Positions 58,636 to 64,000 of a DNA stretch of 64,000 nucleotides are shown here, piece after piece (the stretch's first letter is position 1; every line of letters begins with the position of its first letter). The notes beneath the pieces are model-generated. The model searched no databases and had not been told where the DNA came from. It worked only from the letters and a program-made list of their open reading frames with translations. The translations under genes and the position numbers were made by a program. Source of the stretch: an uncultured Corynebacterium sp. (GTDB taxonomy: Bacteria; Actinomycetota; Actinomycetes; Mycobacteriales; Mycobacteriaceae); contig NZ_CAMICL010000003.1 in the NCBI RefSeq assembly GCF_946221105.1, forward strand, positions 21,255-85,254, read 5' to 3'.

Positions 58636-60201
58636 CTAGTTGTCCTGCTCAGCGCGCTTCTTGGCGAAGGACTCGCGGACCTTCTTTTCCAGGTCGGCGT
58701 CGACCTTGCCCCAGTACTCGTAGACGCGCTCCTCGACGTCCTTGTTCTTGATCGCCATCATCTTGTTGGTGATGTTGTGGACGAAGCGCTCCTTCTCAGC
58801 GTCGTCGAACACGTCGCGGTAGAGCGTGCCAGCCTGGCCGAAATCGTCGTCCTCGGCGTGCTTGACGTACGCCTCGCGCACCAGGTCAGTGCCCTCCGGA
58901 TCCGGGTTGATGTAGAGGTTCTCCGCCTGGCCGTAATCGGTGAAGTTGGAGGAGGAATCCTCGTTGTTGTCCAGGTAGCCGGCGCCCTTCTCGGTGCGGT
59001 TGGGCACGTAGTTCGGCTCGTTCTCCTCGTTGAAGAAGTAGGCCATGTTGCCGCGCTCGGAGTAGGTGTTCACGTCGTTGAGCGGACGGTTGACCGGCAG
59101 ATCCTTGTAGTTAGCGCCGATGCGGTGGCGCTGCTGGTCCGCGTACGCGAACACGCGGGCCTGCAGCATGCGGTCCGGCGACAGGCCCACACCCGGCACC
59201 AGGTTGGCCGGGTCGAGCGCGAGCTGCTCAATCTGCGCGTGGTAGTTCTTCGGGTTGCGGTTGAGCACGAAGTAGCCCACCGGGATCAGCGGGTAATCCT
59301 TCTGCGACCACGTCTTGGTCAGGTCGAAGGGGTTGAAGCGGTAATCCTTCGCCTCCTCGAACGGCATGATCTGCACCTTGACGTCCCAGACCGGGTAGTC
59401 GCCGTCCGCGATCGCGTTGAACAGGTCCGCGCGCTGGAAGTCCGGGTCGGTGCCGGCCTTCTCGGTGGCCTCCTCGTCGGTGAAGCACTCCCAGCCCTGG
59501 CGGGTCTTGAAGTGGTACTTCACCCACACCGGAGTGCCCCCCTCGTTGATCCACTGGAAGGTGTGGGAGCCGAAACCGTCCTGGTGACGCGACGTCTTCG
59601 GCGTGCCGCGGTCGCCCATAAGGTAGGTCACCTGGTGCGCGGACTCCGGCGTGCGGGTCCAGAAATCCCACTGCATCTCATCGTCGCGCAGGCCCGAGTT
59701 CGGCTGGCGCTTCTGGGAGTGGATGAAGTCCGGGAACTTGATGCCGTCGCGCAGGAAGAACGTCGGGGTGTTGTTGCCCACGATGTCGTAGTTGCCGTCC
59801 TCCGTGTAGAAACGCAGCGCGAAACCGTGCACGTCGCGCCACGTGTCCGGCGAACCGGCCTCGCCCGCAACGGTGGAAAAACGCGCCGCCATCGGCGTGA
59901 CGGTGCCCGGCTGGAACAGCTTCGCCTTCGTGTACTTGGACACGTCCTCCGTGATGTGCAGCTCGCCGAAGGCTCCGTGGCCCTTCGCGTGCGGAATGCG
60001 CTCAGGCACGTTCTCCCTGTTGAAGTGCGCCAGTTTTTCCATCATGTGGACGTCGTTAAGCACATTCGCCCCCTGACGCCCCTGCGTGACCGAAATGTGC
60101 TCCGAAGCGACCGGCTGCCCGCCCAACTCGGTGGTGCGGCCGTTGCCCGCGGGGCGCTCGCCCCTGGAGACGATCTCTTCCGCCTTGCTCTGATCAGCCA
60201 T
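58636..60201 (-). CDS. katA: Monofunctional haem catalase
   Basis: A 521-aa clade 3-type catalase that breaks down hydrogen peroxide. Catalytic His is in RIPHAKGHGAFG (about 71), Asn in DIVGNNTPTFFL (about 144), and the proximal haem Tyr in RMLQARVFAYADQQRHR (about 354). The usual V-V-H-A-K-G-A-G of the His loop is I-P-H-A-K-G-H-G here. AAGGAG stands before ATG 60201. A GTGTG-N5-CACAC palindrome lies in its promoter. It is not part of the conserved kinase cluster; it sits in a variable stretch between crgA and rhomboid/ppiA. Confidence 0.95.
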   Translation of the reverse strand: MADQSKAEEIVSRGERPAGNGRTTELGGQPVASEHISVTQGRQGANVLNDVHMMEKLAHFNRENVPERIPHAKGHGAFGELHITEDVSKYTKAKLFQPGTVTPMAARFSTVAGEAGSPDTWRDVHGFALRFYTEDGNYDIVGNNTPTFFLRDGIKFPDFIHSQKRQPNSGLRDDEMQWDFWTRTPESAHQVTYLMGDRGTPKTSRHQDGFGSHTFQWINEGGTPVWVKYHFKTRQGWECFTDEEATEKAGTDPDFQRADLFNAIADGDYPVWDVKVQIMPFEEAKDYRFNPFDLTKTWSQKDYPLIPVGYFVLNRNPKNYHAQIEQLALDPANLVPGVGLSPDRMLQARVFAYADQQRHRIGANYKDLPVNRPLNDVNTYSERGNMAYFFNEENEPNYVPNRTEKGAGYLDNNEDSSSNFTDYGQAENLYINPDPEGTDLVREAYVKHAEDDDFGQAGTLYRDVFDDAEKERFVHNITNKMMAIKNKDVEERVYEYWGKVDADLEKKVRESFAKKRAEQDN

Positions 60202-60228
60202 TGCTCACTCCTTGGATCGTTGTTGATG

Positions 60229-60243
60229 GTGTGATTCCCACAC
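60229..60243. promoter_or_regulatory. Palindrome GTGTG-N5-CACAC in the katA promoter
   Basis: GTGTGATTCCCACAC lies 28-42 bp before the katA ATG and overlaps a possible minus-strand TAGTGT box. Position suits a repressor operator. Spacing does not fit the GlxR consensus. Confidence 0.4.
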
Positions 60244-60300
60244 TAGGCATTTTCACGGGAGCTAGCGGTCAAAGTATTCGTTGGCGGGAGTTACCGGCGG

Positions 60301-61017
60301 CTACCACGTGCGCTTCCTGCGTTTCTCCACGTCACCGCTCGCAGGAGGCTTCACTGCGTAACCGAGTTCTCGAAGTGCTTCCGCTGCTTCAGCAGGATGA
60401 TCCCGGACTGCAGCGCGTAGTTGCTTATCCAGCCATCGTTCCCGGGACTCCAGCAATTTGCCCTCCCAGCCAGGTTTTCCACGGAACCCGCACTCCCGGA
60501 CAATAAAGTAGAGAAAGTCCTCAAGAGAGGGACGAAACCGTCGGCCACCGACGGGGAAATGCAGGGATTGAAGATCGCCCTTTCTCCTGCTCTTGTCCTT
60601 CGTCCCCTCGAAGTTCGCCATAAGAGCAACACTCAGCAAACCAGAGATGCCCGAAGAGTGAATATGTGCCGTAGGTGCCGAGGTATATCCACGTTCGTAT
60701 TCGAATCTGATACCCGGTGAAGTACGCACGCGGATTTCAAACTTGCTTCGATCAACTGCCAAGAACTGTTCCCCGGGCCCGATCGCGAGCTCGTACTCGA
60801 TGAGAACCTGGTAAATCGCACTATAGTCAGATTTTGAAACCGGGTGTTCAGGTTGACCGGATCCATAAACGAGTGGCAATTGGAAACTGCCAATAATCCG
60901 ATCTTCATCGGTGTTGAACTCGACGTTGTGCTTAACGTCGTGTTTGGAATCAACAGGCAGTACATCCAGCGCTAAGTTGAGCGCCTGCTGGAGAAATCCA
61001 ACGGCCGGTTCTTCCAC
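60301..61017 (-). CDS. Conserved protein of unknown function, partner of the 68-aa gene
   Basis: A 238-aa soluble protein I cannot assign. Its most distinctive part is LQSLHFPVGGRRFRPSLEDF (about 150-169), followed by R-E-C-G-F, a Trp-rich helix (SRERWLDKQLRAAVRDHP) and AAEALRELGYAV at the end; TAHIHSSGIS at about 115 may be a functional loop. It starts with GTG 61017, 2 nt after the small gene, so the two are one translational unit. GC is visibly lower than in the flanks. Two coupled, low-GC genes of this size recall toxin-antitoxin or defence modules, but nothing in the sequence proves it. Confidence 0.7.
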   Translation of the reverse strand: MEEPAVGFLQQALNLALDVLPVDSKHDVKHNVEFNTDEDRIIGSFQLPLVYGSGQPEHPVSKSDYSAIYQVLIEYELAIGPGEQFLAVDRSKFEIRVRTSPGIRFEYERGYTSAPTAHIHSSGISGLLSVALMANFEGTKDKSRRKGDLQSLHFPVGGRRFRPSLEDFLYFIVRECGFRGKPGWEGKLLESRERWLDKQLRAAVRDHPAEAAEALRELGYAVKPPASGDVEKRRKRTW

Positions 61018-61019
61018 GA

Positions 61020-61226
61020 CTACCGCTCCCCGAGAAGTGACTCCACCCTGCGCAATTCGTCGTAAACGTCCCGCTGGTCATAGGTGAAACCACCGGACCA
61101 GGCCAGCTCTTTCAACGTATCATCAGTTGGCTCCTCCATTCCCAAGGATTCCGCCAACTGTGCACGCAAGCTGCGTCGACGCTCTCGCAGCTCCGTATTG
61201 GTAAAGCGGCGCACTTGTAGCTTCAT
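61020..61226 (-). CDS. Small helical protein, first gene of an unknown two-gene unit
   Basis: A 68-aa charged, helical protein: basic N-terminus (MKLQVRRFTNTELRERRRSL), then LAESLGMEE and a C-terminal helix (YDELRRVESLLG). AAGGAAGG 7 nt before ATG 61226 favours this start over longer frames to 61340, which enter the DnaA-box region. Too short for a catalytic domain; it could be a DNA-binding, antitoxin or chaperone-like partner of the 238-aa protein that follows 2 nt later. Confidence 0.65.
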   Translation of the reverse strand: MKLQVRRFTNTELRERRRSLRAQLAESLGMEEPTDDTLKELAWSGGFTYDQRDVYDELRRVESLLGER

Positions 61227-61302
61227 CAGATCCACCTTCCTTTCTTTGGCCTTGATCTTAGTTAACGGGCTCGACACCAACTCGCCGTTGTTCGAACGAT
61301 AT

Positions 61303-61473
61303 CTATCCACACCTGTGGATAACTCTGTGCACAACTCCACAGGGCAGTGGAATGTGCTGGTTTGCTTTCGAAAACGCCAGGTTCCGTCGGCGTGTCATTT
61401 TCGCTGTTCGACGTGTCGTTCGAGGAGTTACACGCGTGTAGTTATCCACATTGTGGACAAGCACTGTGGATAA
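61303..61473. other. Cluster of DnaA-box-like 9-mers
   Basis: Perfect or near matches to TTATCCACA/TTGTCCACA at 61303-61311 (CTATCCACA), 61314-61322, 61442-61450, 61452-61460 and 61465-61473, plus a weaker TGTGCACAA at 61326. The 61341-61477 stretch has no gene. The growth cluster usually lies some tens of kb from dnaA in Corynebacterium, so this is probably not oriC but a secondary DnaA-binding locus. Confidence 0.6.
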
Positions 61474-61477
61474 CTCG

Positions 61478-62146
61478 CTAGTACACCGGGATTGTGGACG
61501 GGATGGTCAGCGCCCAGATCGCCACACACGCCGCCGCGGCTGCAACCCCCGCCGTGATCCAGCGCGTGCGCACGTTCTCCGAGGTCAACGGCCACGCCAT
61601 CACCGCCCCCGCCGCCAGGCCGCCGAGGTGCCCCCACAGCGACACACCCGGGCTGAGCAGCGTGTACGCCACGTTCACCGCCACCAGGGCGAGTGGCGCG
61701 CGCAGGTCCGTGGAACGTCGAAAAGCAATGGCGATCAACAGCGCCATCAGCATGTAGAGGGCGCCGGAAGCGCCGGCGGTGGGCGTCGTGAAGCTAAATG
61801 CGAGCACACTTGCCGACGCCCAAAGGACCCCCGCGACCCACGCCACCACAAACGGGCCAGAACCGAGGAAGCGCTCCACCTCCGCACCCACCAGGACCAG
61901 CATGAACATGTTGAGGAAGAGGTGCGTGATGTCCAAGTGCATGAAGCCGGCGGTGAGCGCTCGCAGGTAGCCCGCGCCGTAGACCTCGGGGCCGTAGAGG
62001 ATGGTGTGGGTGCCCACCGGCGAATCCCACACGACGTCCGTCAGCGAACGGGCCTGGAGCGCGGCGACGAGGAAGACGAGCGTGCAGATCGCCGTAATCG
62101 CCGTGGTGGCGGGGGCGGTGCGGGGCAGGTTGCGGAGAGTGGGCAT
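61478..62146 (-). CDS. Rhomboid-family intramembrane serine protease
   Basis: A 222-aa protein with six or seven helices. The catalytic Ser is in GASGALY (about 130) and the His in SLWGHLGGLAAG (about 172); FMHLDITHLFLNM is the conserved loop with the HxxxN-type element. Rhomboids cut membrane proteins within the bilayer. The rhomboid-ppiA pair next to the kinase cluster is conserved in Corynebacterium. Confidence 0.92.
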   Translation of the reverse strand: MPTLRNLPRTAPATTAITAICTLVFLVAALQARSLTDVVWDSPVGTHTILYGPEVYGAGYLRALTAGFMHLDITHLFLNMFMLVLVGAEVERFLGSGPFVVAWVAGVLWASASVLAFSFTTPTAGASGALYMLMALLIAIAFRRSTDLRAPLALVAVNVAYTLLSPGVSLWGHLGGLAAGAVMAWPLTSENVRTRWITAGVAAAAACVAIWALTIPSTIPVY

Positions 62147-62160
62147 GGGATCAGGGTACG

Positions 62161-62187
62161 AAAAAGCCCCCGCACGGTGGCGGGGGC
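62161..62187 (-). terminator. Rho-independent terminator of ppiA
   Basis: On the minus strand GCCCCCGCC-ACCGT-GCGGGGGC runs into TTTTT (complement of AAAAA at 62161-62165). It is 25 bp after the ppiA stop, before the rhomboid start. Confidence 0.85.
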
Positions 62188-62212
62188 GCGGCGCGTGTGT
62201 GGCGCTTTTGGC

Positions 62213-62734
62213 TTACGCGATGTCGATGGACTCGATCACGACATCCTCGACCGGGCGGTCCATGCGGCCGGTCTTCACGCTCGCGATCTCGTCGACGACC
62301 TTCTTCGACGCCTCGTCGGTGACCTCGCCGAAGATGGTGTGGCGGTTGTTCAGCCACGGGGTCGCGTCGACGGTGATGAAGAACTGGGAACCGTTCGTGG
62401 CCGGGCCAGCGTTAGCCATGGCCAGCAGGTACGGGCGGTCGAACTGCAGCTCCGGGTGGAACTCGTCGGCGAACTGGAAGCCCGGGCCGCCGGTGCCGGT
62501 GCCGGTCGGGTCGCCGCCCTGGATCATGAAACCCGGGATGATGCGGTGGAAAATCGCGCCGTCGTAGAACGGGCCCTCGGTGGTGCCCTGGGCGTTCTTG
62601 GCGGAGTAATCGGTGGTGCCCTGCGCCAGGCCCGTAATCGTCTCGACCGTCTTCGGCGCGTGGTTGCCGAACAGGTCGATCACGATGTCGCCGTGATTGG
62701 TGTGCAGAGTCATGGTCTGAGTCTTCTGAGTCAT
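62213..62734 (-). CDS. ppiA: Cyclophilin-type peptidyl-prolyl isomerase
   Basis: A 173-aa cytoplasmic cyclophilin. Active-site residues are in FHRIIPGFMIQGGDPTGTGT and MANAGPATNGSQFFIT; the conserved Trp of many cyclophilins corresponds to TPWLNNRHTIFGEV. No signal peptide is present. It speeds proline isomerisation during protein folding. The gene position near the origin-proximal kinase cluster is conserved in mycobacteria and corynebacteria. Confidence 0.95.
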   Translation of the reverse strand: MTQKTQTMTLHTNHGDIVIDLFGNHAPKTVETITGLAQGTTDYSAKNAQGTTEGPFYDGAIFHRIIPGFMIQGGDPTGTGTGGPGFQFADEFHPELQFDRPYLLAMANAGPATNGSQFFITVDATPWLNNRHTIFGEVTDEASKKVVDEIASVKTGRMDRPVEDVVIESIDIA

Positions 62735-62801
62735 GCGCTCTAGGGTACGCGGGTTCCGGCGCGCGGGGTGCGGGCGGGTGCGGGGTTGGGCTCACGGCCC
62801 T

Positions 62802-62877
62802 AAAGGTCGAGTCCGGGAGGTCGAGTACGCCCGGTTTCGGTGCCGTACTCGACCTCCGCCGCTCGACTTTCGGCGGC
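62802..62877. repeat. REP-like hairpin element, left copy
   Basis: A 14-bp perfect inverted repeat (GGAGGTCGAGTACG at 62816-62829, CGTACTCGACCTCC at 62844-62857) with a 14-nt loop, inside weaker outer arms (AAAGGTCGAG / CTCGACTTT). It is an inverted copy of the element at 63904-63988. It lies immediately beyond the stop codon of the endonuclease gene. Confidence 0.75.
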
Positions 62878-62888
62878 GTATAGCGCCC

Positions 62889-63854
62889 CTACCTCCGCCA
62901 GTGTTCCCCGTGCACCGGTCTGAACACCGTGGCCGGTACTTTCGGCTCGCCGAGGAGACCGGAGCGGGCCTTGAGCTCCAGGATCTCCCGGACGCAGGCC
63001 TCCTCGTCCCGGAGAATCTCCGACGGCTCGAAGCGGGCGACCTCATAGACCTGCTTCCGTAACCAGTTTTCGCGCAGGAGCTGGTCGCGCGACACCTTCT
63101 TCGCCAACTCCTCGTTTTTCTTCGCCGTCTTGACCAGCCCGTCGATCTCGATCGCCACCTGCCCCCACAGCAGGTCGGGACGCACGTAACGGCCAATCCA
63201 CATCTGCTCGCGGACGACGATGTTCCGCTCGCGCAGGATCACGCGCAGGAGAGACTCGTACGGCGACTCGGACTTGGTGGACGACCAGCGCAACGCCTGC
63301 CGTGCCCGCCCGATCCCCTTCTTGCCGGCCAGACGCTTGATCGTCGCGTGGAGTTCAGCCTGGAGGCGTTCCTGCTCCAGCGGTGGCTTGCCCACAAACA
63401 GGGAATCCATCGCGACCACTCCTGCCCTTACCCCGTGCAGGCGCGCGACGTCGACGGCTGTGCGGACGGGGCTGGTTAACCGGAGGACGTCGCCAGGCGT
63501 TGCGCACTCGATGGCCAGCACATCTTCCTCGGGGATGCGCACGCTGCGGTACTCGACTCCGTCCGGCCAGCTTGCCCTGGCGGGCGGTTTTTGTCCTGGG
63601 ATGGCCAGCAAGACGGGCGCGTTTGGGGCGGGCAGCGTCCACAGGCCGTGCACGACTGCGGCAGAGCGCCCCACCAGCACCGCTTTCCGGCTCGCGGCGC
63701 CGACGGCATAGCTGCTAAGAAATTCCCGCTCGTGGTGTTTCAGCCGCGACCATTCTGCCTGGGCGATGAATTTGTTTGCGGATAACTTGATGCACGTTTG
63801 ACGATCCGCCTGCCCCGGCCTGACCAGCAGCTGCGCTAACTTTCTCCTGTCCAT
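62889..63854 (-). CDS. AbiEi-like / DUF559 endonuclease-domain protein
   Basis: A 321-aa protein. The N-terminal half resembles the AbiEi antitoxin-type region found in actinobacteria (KAVLVGRSAAVVHGLWTLP, TSPVRTAVDVARLHG). The C-terminal half matches a DUF559/Vsr-like nuclease fold: YVRPDLLW (Asp227) and VAIEIDG (Glu236, Asp238), the D-x(n)-E-x-D/K core of PD-(D/E)XK enzymes. No partner AbiEii toxin gene is present. The gene is bracketed by inverted copies of a hairpin element of about 75 bp, as in small mobile units. Nuclease activity and mobility are inferred. Confidence 0.8.
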   Translation of the reverse strand: MDRRKLAQLLVRPGQADRQTCIKLSANKFIAQAEWSRLKHHEREFLSSYAVGAASRKAVLVGRSAAVVHGLWTLPAPNAPVLLAIPGQKPPARASWPDGVEYRSVRIPEEDVLAIECATPGDVLRLTSPVRTAVDVARLHGVRAGVVAMDSLFVGKPPLEQERLQAELHATIKRLAGKKGIGRARQALRWSSTKSESPYESLLRVILRERNIVVREQMWIGRYVRPDLLWGQVAIEIDGLVKTAKKNEELAKKVSRDQLLRENWLRKQVYEVARFEPSEILRDEEACVREILELKARSGLLGEPKVPATVFRPVHGEHWRR

Positions 63855-63903
63855 GATCCCCCCGTTTCGCTCACGCTACAGCGTCGGCGGCGGAAACGAA
63901 AGA

Positions 63904-63988
63904 GCCCCGCCAAAAGTCGAGCGGCGGAGGTCGAGTCCGGCCCAAATAGAGGGCGTACTCGACCTCCCGTACTCGACTTTCGCGGGGC
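63904..63988. repeat. REP-like hairpin element, right copy
   Basis: Inner arms GGAGGTCGAGTCCG (63926-63939) and CGTACTCGACCTCC (63954-63967) with a 14-nt loop and one mismatch; outer arms AAAGTCGAG (63913-63921) and CTCGACTTT (63972-63980); outermost GCCCCGC (63904-63910) and GCGGGGC (63982-63988). Same geometry as the left copy in the opposite orientation. Confidence 0.75.
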
Positions 63989-64000
63989 AAGGGTCAGGGG

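Larger units (their letters stand above)
139..61726. repeat. Dispersed 11-mer family CGTCGANARGC (at least 35 copies)
   Basis: Found on both strands and in all kinds of genes. The commonest form is CGTCGATAAGC (12 copies: 4627, 11497, 12239, 14547, 17244, 17952, 20910, 28019, 32188, 35344, 36434, 54272; positions give the leftmost base of the 10-mer GTCGANARGC or its complement). GTCGAGAAGC forms: 1133, 8790, 13219, 15756, 23946, 26846, 53802, 55339. GTCGACAGGC: 140, 6028, 12071, 23317, 29019, 51845. GTCGATAGGC: 3375, 6250, 30918, 35008, 42406. Others: 4801, 5376, 42586, 61717. All 35 are preceded by C. Confidence 0.7.

Noticed and set aside
58627..60234. A 535-codon plus-strand frame opposite katA
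   Set aside because: Complement of catalase; Val/Arg/His-rich shadow product.
60229..60243. GlxR (CRP-type) site before katA
   Set aside because: Half-sites are too close (GTGTG-N5-CACAC); the GlxR consensus needs TGTGA-N6-TCACA.
61303..61473. Replication origin oriC
   Set aside because: DnaA boxes are present but no dnaA/dnaN, no AT-rich unwinding stretch and the gene context is rhomboid/ppiA, not the usual origin neighbourhood.

Overview
This 64 kb window is chromosomal DNA from a GC-rich mycolic-acid actinobacterium, almost certainly a Corynebacterium. The evidence is the arabinogalactan genes aftA and emb side by side, a cutinase-like (CULP) esterase, the complete fhaA-fhaB-pstP-rodA-pbpA-pknA-pknB-crgA growth and division cluster next to a tRNA-Leu, an excalibur-domain protein and many leaderless promoters (a TANNNT box about 7 nt before the start codon). 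I see no rRNA, insertion sequence, prophage or CRISPR array. About 59 protein genes (one cut by the left edge) and one tRNA can be supported.

Layout. 0-2.3 kb: a MacB/LolD-type ABC exporter opposite a short two-component system. 2.3-10.7 kb: cell-envelope block aftA, emb, cutinase, M13 metallopeptidase. 10.7-34.5 kb: densely packed single genes and short operons (VOC and S4 proteins, CapA lipoprotein, SDR, AlkB, HNH endonuclease, 2H phosphoesterase, HrpB helicase, APC and TSUP transporters, AbrB-type membrane protein, DUF885, ROK regulator with a beta-lactamase-fold lipoprotein, CAP-like protein, GT87 mannosyltransferase, sirtuin, DAACS symporter, AMP nucleosidase, TetR, M20 peptidase, small secreted proteins). 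Most convergent neighbours here overlap at their 3' ends. 34.4-38.5 kb: alpha-amylase-type enzyme, AAA/DUF4143 ATPase behind an unusual repeat and palindrome control region, and a three-domain glutaminase. 38.6-43.5 kb: a likely nitric-oxide/copper stress locus (flavohemoglobin, Cys-rich regulator, membrane cupredoxin, NnrS/NirK-type membrane domain, MFS exporter). 43.5-47.0 kb: secreted zinc metalloprotease with a repeat-rich upstream region, a LURP-one protein and a HEPN Abi gene next to tRNA-Leu.

47.3-56.8 kb holds the conserved growth cluster: PknA/PknB phosphorylate, PstP dephosphorylates, FhaA/FhaB read phosphothreonine, and RodA with PbpA build septal or polar peptidoglycan, with CrgA at the divisome. 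57-64 kb looks like accessory cargo placed between crgA and the rhomboid/ppiA pair: a large secreted protein, catalase, a lower-GC two-gene unit of unknown function beside a cluster of DnaA boxes, and an AbiEi/DUF559-type endonuclease gene bracketed by inverted copies of a hairpin element of about 75 bp.

The main possible novelties are: (1) an 11-mer, CGTCGANARGC, present at least 35 times where about one or fewer is expected; (2) the inverted hairpin elements around the DUF559 gene; (3) a GGATTGTTCAACAATCC-like motif shared by two exported-protein genes; (4) the start-codon palindrome and 23-bp tandem repeats of the DUF4143 ATPase; (5) the unknown two-gene unit at 60.3-61.2 kb. All calls are by eye from sequence; no database search was run.
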